Positions 40,413 through 49,959 of a DNA stretch of 64,000 nucleotides are shown here, piece by piece. This stretch comes from Candidatus Dormiibacterota bacterium (GTDB lineage: Bacteria > Chloroflexota > Dormibacteria > Aeolococcales > Aeolococcaceae): NCBI GenBank assembly GCA_003162415.1, contig PMOL01000006.1, forward strand, positions 44,983-108,982. Reading direction: 5' to 3'. The notes beneath the pieces are model-generated. The model worked only from the letters and a program-made list of their open reading frames with translations, had not been told where the DNA came from and searched no databases. How positions within the stretch are numbered: the stretch's first letter is position 1; each line of letters opens with the position of its first letter. The translations under genes and the position numbers were made by a program.

Positions 40413-41684
40413 ATGAAGCGAATCGTCCTCTACCAGCTGAGCGACGTCCATTATCCAGAGCACCGGAACGAACGCGCCCTTGACGTGAAGGATCCTGGAG
40501 TGCCATCCGCCCTTTTGGAAGCAATAGCGCCGCCGCGTCTCGTCGGCGCTCTGCGCGAGTTGCTGCGTCGAATGGGTTCCGACCCCGGATGCGGGATTGT
40601 GATCTGCGGTGACCTCACAACGGTCGGCTCGCTGTCGGGATACCAGCAGTGCGTCGAATACTTGGTAACAGGACTCGCACTTGGATCCAATGAGTGGCCT
40701 CTGACTTCTCTGCAGGTTGTCCCTGGCAATCACGACGTCAATAGACTCTCCGTGCCGACCGAAGATCACGATCCGATCGCCAAATTTGATCCGCTGGTAG
40801 ACGCGTGGATCGCGCATAGCGTGCCCGTGCTTGCCGCCCGTCTCCGGACGACGCAGATGCGCAGTGGAGGGTATGGATTAGACCTCTACGGACTCAATTC
40901 GTGCGTCGGGTGTGGAGAGTGGCGGGAGCTTCCGGACGATCTGCGCGATAAGTTAGCGCCGATCTTCAAGGATGACGCCGAGACAGCCCAGGCGAGTGAC
41001 GATCGAGGTCGTTGGGAGCGACTTGATACGCCGGCTTTCCTCGAAGGTGACGTGGACGAGGTAGTGGCAGCGGTCCGGACGTCCGCCCGAGACAGGTTGG
41101 CTGTTGTCATCGCGCATCACAATCTGCTCCCACAGTTCATGCCACGCATCTCGCCATACTCCGAGCTACTAAATGGCGGAATGCTCCGAGAGAGGCTTTG
41201 CCGGTTGGACCGGCCCATCCTATACTTGCACGGTCACATACACACGTCGCCTGTGGAAGTGTTGCTACAGCCTGCTTTCCCACAGGGGCGGCTAGTGAGC
41301 GTAGCCGCGCCCGTGTTTGTGCAAGGGTTCAACCGGCTGGCGATTGACTTTGCTGCGGATGGCCAACCGCTCGGTGTCGAAGTACTGCCGATTCGAGTCC
41401 AAGATGCTGGTGGCTTCGAGAACGGTACGCCGCTGCGTGTGTCCCTCAACCTTCGTGTTGGGCAGTGGTCACCCCTTACGGAGGCGATTATTGAGCTGCT
41501 CGAGACAGCGGGACAGAAGCAGAGGTACATCGATATCAGGGATGCCGTCAGGATCAATGGGAGGCGGCCTGCGGAGCCTCGGCTGCAGGATGCCCTGAGG
41601 GAAGCCGAATGGCTAGGATGGCTGCGGCTCGTCGGACGCGACGAGGACGCACGATTCTGGCAGGTCGAGTTGGTGGGGAGATAG
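40413..41684 (+). CDS. calcineurin-like metallophosphoesterase with C-terminal extension
   Basis: 423 residues. The two-metal site is complete: Asp 11 and His 13 in SDVHY, GDL at 66-68, GNHD at 105-108, AHHN near 235 and HGHIH near 275. After the catalytic domain, residues 330-423 include a small helical region (ITEAIIELLETAGQKQRYIDI...) that may be a winged helix. Such enzymes cut phosphodiesters: DNA ends, or nucleotide second messengers. It is the second gene of the cargo operon. Confidence 0.88.
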   Translation: MKRIVLYQLSDVHYPEHRNERALDVKDPGVPSALLEAIAPPRLVGALRELLRRMGSDPGCGIVICGDLTTVGSLSGYQQCVEYLVTGLALGSNEWPLTSLQVVPGNHDVNRLSVPTEDHDPIAKFDPLVDAWIAHSVPVLAARLRTTQMRSGGYGLDLYGLNSCVGCGEWRELPDDLRDKLAPIFKDDAETAQASDDRGRWERLDTPAFLEGDVDEVVAAVRTSARDRLAVVIAHHNLLPQFMPRISPYSELLNGGMLRERLCRLDRPILYLHGHIHTSPVEVLLQPAFPQGRLVSVAAPVFVQGFNRLAIDFAADGQPLGVEVLPIRVQDAGGFENGTPLRVSLNLRVGQWSPLTEAIIELLETAGQKQRYIDIRDAVRINGRRPAEPRLQDALREAEWLGWLRLVGRDEDARFWQVELVGR

Positions 41685-41689
41685 CAACG

Positions 41690-43585
41690 ATGGATCGATC
41701 GCCTTTCTCCCAGCAGCGCTATGAGCTCGAGACCTCGCACAGCTACTTCCTGCCTCCGGGTCTGTTGAGCAGACTTGAAGCCCCACGACCGACTTACCTT
41801 GTCGGGACGCGGGGAACAGGGAAGACGACGCTCCTTAAGGCGATGAGTTCCCATGAGCGTCTGCATAATGAGTCGCTGAAGCGACAGCTAGGTGGACGGC
41901 CCTTCGAGGGGAGATACATTGGAGTCTATTTCAAGCTTCCAGATACGCAACTGCGCCTCATGAACGAGTGGCTGGACGAATCCAGCCAGTCAGTGTACGA
42001 GAGTGTGATGTCGCTATACGTCGACCTGATCTTTCTCGAGCTGCTGAGTGAGGCTATTGCCGATCTGATCGTGGAGCGAGTGATTAGCGTCTCCGGAACC
42101 AGCGAAAGCGCACTCTTGAACGAGGCAGTAGCGCAATATCGATCGCCTGATCTTCTGGGCCGGTTCCTCCCATCGAACGAGGACATGACGGCGAGATCGC
42201 TTCATGGCAGTATGCGTATAGCGCGGCGGTTTCTAGAGCGGCACGCCGCTCAACGGCTCCCCCTAACACCGCTTCTGGAGCGCCTCCCAATCCAGCAAGC
42301 AGGCAAATTGGTGCGAGATGTGTCCCCCGGCTTGGCGCAGGTATGCGCATCCCTCGAGGACGAACCATGGCGCTTCTATGTGTGCATGGACGAAGGCGAG
42401 AACGTTAGTGATCGGCAGCAACAGTTGGTAAATACTATTGTCCGGCTGGCCGCCGCACCGACGTATCCGATAGTCGCCTATGTGCGGGCACCTTCGGCCG
42501 TCGAGTTCATACCACAAGCTCGGTTGACCCGAGCCGATCGAGAGTTGATTCGGCTGGATGACATGCCAGCGATTGAGTTCCGCAACCTAATTGAGGGTAT
42601 CAGCACTGCTCGCATTCGAACGATCCTTAAGCGAGACGATGTGACGTTTGATACTGGGGTCGTACTTGGCGATAGCCGGCTGGATGATCTACTGGCCGCC
42701 ACCCTCAACCAGTCCGAGGCGCCTCGCGCTCGTCAGCTTCTCGATGACGCGATGGCTTTGCGATCGCGAAGCGGCTCGCTCGGGCGTGATAAGGCGCCGC
42801 CAATCATTCAGGCGTTCCTGGAGTCGATTTCTGGAAGGAGCAGTGCCCAAATCACTGACGGTCGAGAAAGACGGCGCGACGCCAGCGCACATCGCCGGAA
42901 GAGGATCGTCGCGGCTTATCTGACGATCTGCCACGAGTTCCACATGACGCCTCGGTACGCCTCCGCAGCCATTCTGCTACAGCTGTGCGATGTCTGCGTC
43001 AGGGACTTCTTGTGGCAGATGGACGAGATCTTCCGCGCGAGCCAGCTGTCAGTCGACGCGTTCACCAATACCCGGATTAGCGATGAGATTCAGGACGTTG
43101 CGCTCCACAACGCAAGCGCCAGCAAGTTTGATAGAGCTGACGAAGCGCTCTTGGAGGATCCTGAATCAGCGAAGCGGCTTGTCCTTGCCCTTGGGGAAAT
43201 CACCGCGGCGGCGCAAAGTTGGAGTAGGGACGGCAGTCACCTACGCTCGCCGGAACGCGGAGTCTTCGTCGTGCGACCAGATCTGCGACGAAAGACCGGG
43301 GTTCGGTTGCCGTTGCTCCGAGAGGCTGTTGAGTCCGGATACCTGCAATTTGCTCCAAAGCACACCGCGCGAGAGTGGCGCTTCCGCCTGCATACCTCGC
43401 TCGCGCCGCGATTCGGATCATCATATCGTGGAGCCTACTATCCAATCGTTATGACCGCACAGGAGCTGAATGAACTCTGCTACACGGCGGATCCAGGGTC
43501 GTTCAGCTTGGCCTTGCGACGAGCAGTCAGCAGGGTACAAGGCGGCAGCGAATTGTCAAGCGATCTGACGTTGGCAATTGAGTGA
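41690..43585 (+). CDS. large P-loop ATPase (AAA/STAND-like)
   Basis: 631 residues from ATG 41690, with GGGGAG 9 bases upstream. Walker A is GTRGTGKTT at residues 39-47; a Walker B candidate FYVCMDEGEN lies near residue 225. The middle resembles an ORC/STAND-type ATPase with helical and winged-helix regions after it; no nuclease motif is seen. Proteins of this layout often act as sensors or motors in phage defence. It is the third gene of the cargo operon and its stop overlaps the next start. Confidence 0.8.
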   Translation: MDRSPFSQQRYELETSHSYFLPPGLLSRLEAPRPTYLVGTRGTGKTTLLKAMSSHERLHNESLKRQLGGRPFEGRYIGVYFKLPDTQLRLMNEWLDESSQSVYESVMSLYVDLIFLELLSEAIADLIVERVISVSGTSESALLNEAVAQYRSPDLLGRFLPSNEDMTARSLHGSMRIARRFLERHAAQRLPLTPLLERLPIQQAGKLVRDVSPGLAQVCASLEDEPWRFYVCMDEGENVSDRQQQLVNTIVRLAAAPTYPIVAYVRAPSAVEFIPQARLTRADRELIRLDDMPAIEFRNLIEGISTARIRTILKRDDVTFDTGVVLGDSRLDDLLAATLNQSEAPRARQLLDDAMALRSRSGSLGRDKAPPIIQAFLESISGRSSAQITDGRERRRDASAHRRKRIVAAYLTICHEFHMTPRYASAAILLQLCDVCVRDFLWQMDEIFRASQLSVDAFTNTRISDEIQDVALHNASASKFDRADEALLEDPESAKRLVLALGEITAAAQSWSRDGSHLRSPERGVFVVRPDLRRKTGVRLPLLREAVESGYLQFAPKHTAREWRFRLHTSLAPRFGSSYRGAYYPIVMTAQELNELCYTADPGSFSLALRRAVSRVQGGSELSSDLTLAIE

Positions 43586-44622
43586 ACACCGCGAGCGCGT
43601 TTGCAGCCGGTTCGATATCGGGTGAGTCAGCGCGATCCACAGACCTGGGTGGACTAGTTCCGTCGAGCGTCGACTTTCTTATGGGGGCGTCCGGTTGGGA
43701 TGATCGGTGTCTTCGACTCACCACCGTGGCGGGTCTTGCCGCGCGTCGGAGCGTGTTGCTGCTCTTCAAGAATAAGGGTACGACAGGACGAGCTCAGCGG
43801 AATGACGCGGTCCTTCGCAAGTACTACTCCACGCGCGGAGGTGAGGCGACTCATGTCGAGGAGAGCGCAGAAGATCTTGGAGGAATTTGGGCTCGGCTAA
43901 GCAAGGAGCTGATCAGGTCTTGGGAGGAGAAAGGTGCTCCATTGGACATTCTTCTCGATCTCTCTGCGTGCCCCCGCTACTTTCCGCTCGGGTTGCTGGC
44001 CTCGGGTTTCGCCGCCGGGATCGTCCGTCGCGCCACCCTCATCTACAACGAGGCTGAGTACACGGACGTTCAAAGCGCCGATCTGTTCACAGCTGGCAGC
44101 TGGGAGGCTACCAATATCCCGGGCTTCACGGGGGCGTTCGAGCCGGGACGACCTCGTCTATACGTCCTATCGTTGGGCTTCGAGGGCGCGAAAACTCTTC
44201 GGTTCGTAAACCGCGCTGACCCGGATCGGGTAGCGATTCTGTTTCCCAATCCTGGGTACCGCAGCGAATACCCGGAGAGAACCTGGCGGCAGAACCATAC
44301 GCTTCTCTCAGATTATGCAGTGGGAAATCTGGACTCGCCAGTAGTCGTAAGCGCTCCCGCTGGGGACGCTATCCAAGCATGGCGAGCACTGACTGAGCGA
44401 CGGGTGGAACGGTTCGGGAACGAGAATATCTACTATCTGTGCTGTGGCACGAAGCCCCATTCGCTTTCGCTTGCGTTGCGTGCCATTGCTACTGGAGTCG
44501 GGATGCTCCTGTATCCGAAGCCGTCGGCTCATCGGGAGAGCGCGATACGGCCGGCCCCGGAATTCTGGCGCTATACAATCGAGGATAGGAGCCTGCCGCG
44601 AGTCGCGGTCGAAATGGCGTGA
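43582..44622 (+). CDS. uncharacterised Rossmann-like protein, possibly CARF-related
   Basis: 346 residues, no family firmly recognised. Two segments look like the ligand-binding strands of CARF/Rossmann sensor domains: ILLDLSACPRYFPLGLLASG at about 123-142 and YYLCCGTKPHSLSLALRA at about 284-301. The second is close to the G-G-T-K-P/x-M-S motif of CARF proteins. No membrane helix, no nuclease motif. It starts with GTG 43582 overlapping the ATPase gene. Nucleotide sensing for the operon is a hypothesis. Confidence 0.65.
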   Translation: MNTASAFAAGSISGESARSTDLGGLVPSSVDFLMGASGWDDRCLRLTTVAGLAARRSVLLLFKNKGTTGRAQRNDAVLRKYYSTRGGEATHVEESAEDLGGIWARLSKELIRSWEEKGAPLDILLDLSACPRYFPLGLLASGFAAGIVRRATLIYNEAEYTDVQSADLFTAGSWEATNIPGFTGAFEPGRPRLYVLSLGFEGAKTLRFVNRADPDRVAILFPNPGYRSEYPERTWRQNHTLLSDYAVGNLDSPVVVSAPAGDAIQAWRALTERRVERFGNENIYYLCCGTKPHSLSLALRAIATGVGMLLYPKPSAHRESAIRPAPEFWRYTIEDRSLPRVAVEMA

Positions 44623-45398
44623 ATGCGACATCACCGGAAGTTCACATCATTGCTCGTCCAGCGATTGACTGGCCCGCCGTTGAAGCGTACCTCCACTCTG
44701 TTGGAGGAGAGGGGTGGATCGCAAAGAGCCGGGATGCCGACGCTCCGGAGGCTGAGGCGCTTGTGGAGTTCGCCGGGCGCCTCTGCTATAGGTCGTGGGA
44801 GCCTGGACTCAATCTGAACATTAGCCGCATCCGGACGGATCGCGCAAAATATCTCAGAAATATCCTCGCCTCCGGCCACGGGTCAGTCCTGGAGCACGCG
44901 CAGTTCACATTCGTATTTCATGATGTCTCGCGAGTATTTACCCATGAATTGGTCAGGCACCGTGCGGGAGTGGCGATAAGTCAGGAGAGTTTGAGATACG
45001 TTCGTCTCACGAGTCTCGGCTTCCGGGTTCCCGAGGTCCTCGGGGAGATGCGCGACGAGATAGTGCACTTGGTTGAGACACTTGAGGACTTTCAGCGTAC
45101 CGCAGCGGACAGGTACAGACTGAATGACAGCGAGTTACCCTTCGCCGTAAAAAAGGAAGTGACGTCCGCTCTTCGGCGTCTCGCGCCGCTGGGGCTGTCG
45201 ACTGATCTCCTGTGGTCGGCAAACGTAAGAACCCTTCGCCACGTACTAGAGATGCGGACCGCTAATGAAGCCGAGGAAGAGATGCGGTTGGTTTTCGGGC
45301 GGGTCGGCGAAGCGATGAAGAGAGAGTGCCCGATCCTCTTTGACGACTTCATCGTAGATGAAGGCGGTCAGTGGGTGCCCGCATTTCATAAGGTCTAA
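44619..45398 (+). CDS. thyX: flavin-dependent thymidylate synthase-like protein
   Basis: 259 residues. SVLEHAQFTFVFHDVSRVFTHELVRHR is the conserved ThyX core, and the signature follows as RHR (113-115) with Ser 124, an RHRx8S instead of the usual RHRx7S. FAD- and dUMP-binding residues beyond it (SLRYV) are recognisable. ThyX makes dTMP from dUMP with methylenetetrahydrofolate and NADPH. It is the last gene of the cargo operon, overlapping the preceding gene by 4 bases, which is an odd place for a housekeeping enzyme. Confidence 0.9.
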   Translation: MNATSPEVHIIARPAIDWPAVEAYLHSVGGEGWIAKSRDADAPEAEALVEFAGRLCYRSWEPGLNLNISRIRTDRAKYLRNILASGHGSVLEHAQFTFVFHDVSRVFTHELVRHRAGVAISQESLRYVRLTSLGFRVPEVLGEMRDEIVHLVETLEDFQRTAADRYRLNDSELPFAVKKEVTSALRRLAPLGLSTDLLWSANVRTLRHVLEMRTANEAEEEMRLVFGRVGEAMKRECPILFDDFIVDEGGQWVPAFHKV

Positions 45399-45439
45399 GT
45401 GGGGCGGTCATGTGGCGCGACTCTCAGATGGGTTGCGAT

Positions 45440-46018
45440 TTAGTCGGCGTTCTGTCGGAGCACGCGAAGGTCGTTTGGCGGATCCACGGTGATCGCGTCG
45501 AGGGGCGGCGCGTCACGATGCGTGCTCAGGCACCGCTGAGCGATGTGTCGAGCGGATTGTGCGTCGACTCGGTGCAGCGCCTCGCTCCATCGGATTGCCG
45601 AGCTGGGGTCCGTGGTCAGGTCCGTGCGAAGGGCAACGTGCCAGCGACGGAGCGAGTGCATCTCGAACACCAGCCCTTGGTGGCGATACCAGCAACTCGG
45701 CCAACGCTCGGAGAGGTCGAACGCCATCGCCACCCAGTTCACCCAGGCTGCCAATGCGGTCAGTTCGACGCTCTCGTGGTCGCCATACGTTGGCGGAACG
45801 ATCGCGTCCGCGGCAACGGACGCGTCTGACTGCACGGCTGCGTTGAGCAGACGGTCTCGCGCCGCGGCCTCGGACGTGGTGAGAGGACGGTCACGTTCGC
45901 CCGTCCTCAGGCTGTCGATCAGCCATCGTCGAGCATCTGCAACGAAGGCGTCGATCCCTTCAAGGCGAAGTTCGATCCCCGCCAGCCGTCGCTCCGCGTC
46001 GTCGGCTCGCGCTGTCAT
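45440..46018 (-). CDS. DUF4913-like mobile-element protein
   Basis: 192 residues. An N-terminal coiled coil (DDAERRLAGIELRLEGIDAFV) is followed by WVNWVAMAFDLSERWPSCWYRHQGLVFEMHSLRRW. The Trp-rich W..CWYRH..LV.E pattern matches the short proteins (DUF4913-type) found on actinobacterial plasmids and phages, whose function is unknown. Its ATG overlaps the relaxase stop by 4 bases, so it is translated with the relaxase and may assist transfer. Confidence 0.6.
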   Translation of the reverse strand: MTARADDAERRLAGIELRLEGIDAFVADARRWLIDSLRTGERDRPLTTSEAAARDRLLNAAVQSDASVAADAIVPPTYGDHESVELTALAAWVNWVAMAFDLSERWPSCWYRHQGLVFEMHSLRRWHVALRTDLTTDPSSAIRWSEALHRVDAQSARHIAQRCLSTHRDAPPLDAITVDPPNDLRVLRQNAD

Positions 46019-48957
46019 GGAGAGAGTTCTCCGGGGGCGAGCGACGCTTCGTACTCCAGCTGGGCTGCTTCGAGCATGGCATCCACGGTTGGCGTGATGA
46101 CGCCAGCAGTCGTTCTGCTCTCGACCATCTTGCGCACGTCGGCCGCCTTGGCCTGATCCACATCGTCCGCGGCGCGCCGGATCAACGCATGTGCCGGTTG
46201 CTCGGAGACGCCCATGTCACGCAGCCACCCCTCGAGGCGACGACCCTCTCGCTCAACGAACTGATGGTCGATCTCCAATGTCGCATCCACCCAGGTCGCG
46301 TCCGGAGGAAAATCAGGTACGTCGAGCATCTCCAGCAGGGCTCGTTGCGCGTCGGTCGCCTGCGCTTCGAGGTGGGCACGCCCGGCGGTACGGTCATGGT
46401 CGGCCTGCTCGTAGCGCTCGGGATAGTCGAGCGCCGACTCCTTCTCCTCGCTGCGGCTCCAGGCCTGCAAGGTCCGTTCCTCCGCGGTTGGCGATGGCTC
46501 CTGCCAGTGCATGATCCCGAGGGGGTCTCGCTCACGTGGCGTCGCCACCTCATAGTGGTGCGTGGCGAGGGTTGCCCTCGACATCGCCGTGTACGTCCAC
46601 TCGCGGCTGGCGCCGTCCGAACCCACCACCATCGCGATGTCCGCGGTCATGCCCTGGGCCTTATGGACGGTGAGGGCGTAGCCGCGGTCGAGAGCGTCGT
46701 ATTGCCTGGTATCGATGGTCACCTGACCGTGGTCCGGACGCTCGAGGGTGAGCGTGCTCCGTTCAGGATCGACGCTGATGACAACGCCACGGGTGCCGTT
46801 GCGTACCCCGGCGTGACGATCGTTGGTCAGGCAGACGATCCGGTCGCCAGCCTGGTAGGCCTTGTCTCTCACGCTCAGCGCCGGTCCGTGCACGCGTCCC
46901 TCCTCCACGGACCTGGCACGGGCGAGCTCGTTGAGAGTCTCCACCTCGTCCCGGCGGCGGGCGAGCATGATCGCGTCGAGGCCGCTGGCGCTCAGAGCGC
47001 TGTGATGCGCGACCACCTCCGCCCGACGCTCCGGTGCCGACGGTGCAATGTGGACCCGGTCGTAACGCATGTACTCGCGGTACGCTGCGCGCGCTTCGGC
47101 GTCGCGCAGCAGGGCGAGCGTCGCGCGTTCCCAGGGGTCGACCTGGCGGATGTTCTCGGTGAGCTCGACCTTGCCGATGCGCTCGCCAAGGGTGCGCAAT
47201 GGCGCCCCGGCCTCAATGGGCTGCAGCTGTTTTGGGTCGCCGACCAGCACCAGCTTGGCGTCGTCCCTCGCCGAGAGCGAGACGAGCTCGGCGAGCTGGC
47301 GGTCGCCGAGCATCCCAGCCTCGTCGACGACGAGCACGCCCCCAAAGGGGAGGTGGTCCATCTGCAGTTCGTTGAGCATCCCCGCCACCGTCCACGACGG
47401 AATGGCCGAACCCTCCTCGAGCCCCTGGGCCGCCTTGCCGGCGAGCGCACAGCCGACCACCTGAATGCCGCTCGCCTGCAGGGCGTCGCGGCACGCCTCG
47501 AGCGCATACGTCTTGCCGACCCCCGCAGCGCCCTCAATGACCACGACCCCGGCGGACGTGCGGCAGACGGCATCGACCATCGTCCGCTGATCGCGGGTCA
47601 GCGTCGGCCGCGATGCAACCGCTGCCGCGACGTGCACATCGCGCGCCACACCGACGTCGGCGTGTGTCCGCTCCTGGGCGGTGCTGAGCATCCGCTCCTC
47701 GAGGAGGAGCATCTCTGGCGTGGTGTAGCGGAGGTCCCGGCCGGACTCGATCCAACGCGTGATCGTGTCGCCCTCCATCTCGCCGTCGCGCGCCGTGGGG
47801 AGCAGCGCCACCACCGCGTCGCGGTCGGCCAGGATGTCGTCGGCCGTCGTCTCGACGCGACTCCGGCTCATGCCCAGGGGTGTGTGCGCGGCGATGCCGC
47901 GGATCAGGTCGCGGCGGGTGAAGGTTGCCGATTGGGCGGTGAGGCCGTGGACACCGAGGATCTCGATGGGATCGCGCACGTCGAGCTGGCGCGGCAGCAG
48001 AGCATCGGGTTCGCGGTGCATCAGGTCGCCCACGCTCGCGCTGTCGAGTCCGACGCTGCCCGCACGCTCACGCCATCGTGCGAAGAGATCCTCGGTGGCA
48101 GCGATCTCGTGCTTGCTCTCCCGGGTGTCGAGCGTGGCCACCTCCCGGCCGCTGGCCGACTCGATGGCCATCGCCCTTGCCGCGGCGTCGATCTGCTGGG
48201 ACCGCCGCGAGAACTCGCGGCGCTGCGCCTCCGTGATCCCGACGACGGCGAAGTACCCCTTGCCGTCGACCACGGTCGAGATCCCCAGTTCTCGCACGAG
48301 GCGGTCGCGCCACTCCGCCTGCGCGATCGCGCCGGCAGCGGCCGCGTGACGGTACACGGGCTCGCTGTACAGCTGCCCCCAGGTGCCGTCGGCCCGCCGC
48401 GCCCAGTTGGGCACCGTCAGGTGAGTGTGCAATTGCGGGTCGACCGTGACAATGCCGGTGTCCGGATCGGTCACGGGCCGCGCGGTGCGGTGCACGAACT
48501 CGGCCATCACCAGGTGCGCGCGCACCGGTTCCGCGCGCCTGCTCTCGGGGTTGAACTGGCGCGCCCAGCCGGCGTGGGCCTGGAGGTACTCGGCGGCGGC
48601 GCGCACGCCCTCGTCGTGGATGCGCAGGATAGTCGCGCGAGTGTGGTCGTCTCCGAGCGCGTAGAGGATGCTCACGTCCTTGGGTGCCGACACGGCGACG
48701 TCGAAGGCGACCACGTGCTGGCGCGACCAGTGGCGTCCCAGATCCTCCGAGGTGGTCGGGTGCTTCCCGCTCAGGACCGCGGCGAAGTCGGTGTCGGTGA
48801 CCTCGCCGCGAAGGCCGAGCGCCTCTGCCCCGGGCCCCCGCCACCTGCCCGGCGACTCGCCACGGGCGGTGTAGTACTCGAGCTGCTGATCGGCCACGGC
48901 CTCGCGCAGGTAGCGGACCGCCTGCTCGACGCTGGTGAGTTTGCCGATGGAGATCAC
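46015..48957 (-). CDS. MobF family relaxase-helicase (TrwC/TraA-like)
   Basis: 980 residues. The N-terminal relaxase domain has paired tyrosines (28 and 29) and the metal-binding His cluster in DPQLHTHLTVPN; the C-terminal two thirds are a RecD-like helicase with Walker A EGAAGVGKTYAL, Walker B VVDEAGML and the late motif ALTVHKAQGMTAD. It nicks oriT and unwinds the transferred strand. GTG 48957 lies 7 bases after a TACGCT -10 box, so the message is probably leaderless. Confidence 0.93.
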   Translation of the reverse strand: MISIGKLTSVEQAVRYLREAVADQQLEYYTARGESPGRWRGPGAEALGLRGEVTDTDFAAVLSGKHPTTSEDLGRHWSRQHVVAFDVAVSAPKDVSILYALGDDHTRATILRIHDEGVRAAAEYLQAHAGWARQFNPESRRAEPVRAHLVMAEFVHRTARPVTDPDTGIVTVDPQLHTHLTVPNWARRADGTWGQLYSEPVYRHAAAAGAIAQAEWRDRLVRELGISTVVDGKGYFAVVGITEAQRREFSRRSQQIDAAARAMAIESASGREVATLDTRESKHEIAATEDLFARWRERAGSVGLDSASVGDLMHREPDALLPRQLDVRDPIEILGVHGLTAQSATFTRRDLIRGIAAHTPLGMSRSRVETTADDILADRDAVVALLPTARDGEMEGDTITRWIESGRDLRYTTPEMLLLEERMLSTAQERTHADVGVARDVHVAAAVASRPTLTRDQRTMVDAVCRTSAGVVVIEGAAGVGKTYALEACRDALQASGIQVVGCALAGKAAQGLEEGSAIPSWTVAGMLNELQMDHLPFGGVLVVDEAGMLGDRQLAELVSLSARDDAKLVLVGDPKQLQPIEAGAPLRTLGERIGKVELTENIRQVDPWERATLALLRDAEARAAYREYMRYDRVHIAPSAPERRAEVVAHHSALSASGLDAIMLARRRDEVETLNELARARSVEEGRVHGPALSVRDKAYQAGDRIVCLTNDRHAGVRNGTRGVVISVDPERSTLTLERPDHGQVTIDTRQYDALDRGYALTVHKAQGMTADIAMVVGSDGASREWTYTAMSRATLATHHYEVATPRERDPLGIMHWQEPSPTAEERTLQAWSRSEEKESALDYPERYEQADHDRTAGRAHLEAQATDAQRALLEMLDVPDFPPDATWVDATLEIDHQFVEREGRRLEGWLRDMGVSEQPAHALIRRAADDVDQAKAADVRKMVESRTTAGVITPTVDAMLEAAQLEYEASLAPGELSP

Positions 48958-48964
48958 GCCTCCG

Positions 48965-48998
48965 AGCGTACTGGTAAAGCGCTCACAGATCGCTTACA
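48965..48998 (-). promoter_or_regulatory. relaxase promoter with the 19-bp element box
   Basis: On the minus strand: TGTAAGCGATCTGTGAGCG (48998-48980), 9 bases, the -10 box TACGCT (48970-48965), 7 bases, GTG. The box holds two TGTRAGCG half-sites 11 bases apart and covers the -35 region. The same arrangement recurs before parA and the last gene. Confidence 0.6.
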
Positions 48999-49134
48999 CT
49001 TTGGGTCGAAAACGGGGTCAAAACCGCAGGTGAAAGTATGTGTGAGATATAGGCGTGGGGCGGTGCTGCAGGGATGCGGAGGGCGGAGCTGATGGAGTGT
49101 CGGGTGACGGTGAGCGTGAGGAGTTGAGGTGGTG

Positions 49135-49926
49135 ATGGCGGTGGAGATGGTGATGCCGGAGACGCTGCAGGGAGTGGCGGGGCTGGAGCGGGACTGGAAG
49201 GGCCCGGGTCCCCGCTTCGTCCAGATCACCGCGCGCTTCCACAACCGCTGTGGCGGCTGCGGCGGTGAGGCGCAGGTCGGCACCCGCATCACCTACGACC
49301 GGCTCGAGCGCCATCCGTACCACCCGGGATGCGCGTGGGTTGCGATCGAGCGGCCGCCCTGGCTGATCCCCGTCCTCGCCGGCGATGCGCCGGCCCCCGG
49401 GCAGGTGATCGCGCATCCCAGTTACGGCTGGCTCGTGTGCGTGCGTGTGGCGGGGCGGACGTGGGCGGACTACGGTGTGAGCGCTGGGAGTGTCGTCGGC
49501 GTGGCCGCTCGGCGGGCGCTCCCCGAAGAGGTCGAGCTGGCGCAATGGCGAGCGTACGCTGGCATGGGCGATGAGGCCGAGTGGTCCTGGCTGCAGCCCG
49601 AGCACGTGGGCGACGTCGCAGAGTCCGTCGCCGAGTGCACCGGCTGGCCGATCACGCGCACGGCACGCGAGCCCACACACTTCGTTGCGCCTCACCCCGG
49701 CGGGCTGTTCGTGTTCGGCGAAGTCACCCGGCTCGATGAGACCGAGCGCTGGATCGCCGCGGATCCCGAGGAGCGCTCGCTGTATCAGCGCGGCTATCGC
49801 TGGTGCCGCTGCTACTCGGTGCAGTGCCTCTCCGGCGAGGAGGGCCACGTCCACCTCGGCTCGGTCATTCCCGTGACACGCACTCAGTTCGACGCCGCTA
49901 ACCAGCGGGGCTGGTCGCTGCACTAA
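49135..49926 (+). CDS. hypothetical element protein with Cys/His motif
   Basis: About 263 residues. Near the start it has NRCGGCGG and HPYHPGC, four potential zinc ligands like those of a small treble-clef or PARP-type finger. Several Trp-rich segments follow and a second Cys cluster (WCRCYSVQC) lies near the end. Family unknown. ATG 49135 has GAGG 5 bases upstream; a GTG at 49129 is possible. It is transcribed away from the relaxase gene. Confidence 0.6.
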   Translation: MAVEMVMPETLQGVAGLERDWKGPGPRFVQITARFHNRCGGCGGEAQVGTRITYDRLERHPYHPGCAWVAIERPPWLIPVLAGDAPAPGQVIAHPSYGWLVCVRVAGRTWADYGVSAGSVVGVAARRALPEEVELAQWRAYAGMGDEAEWSWLQPEHVGDVAESVAECTGWPITRTAREPTHFVAPHPGGLFVFGEVTRLDETERWIAADPEERSLYQRGYRWCRCYSVQCLSGEEGHVHLGSVIPVTRTQFDAANQRGWSLH

Positions 49927-49959
49927 CCGCCCATGTGCCCGGGTGGATGCGTGCCGTCG

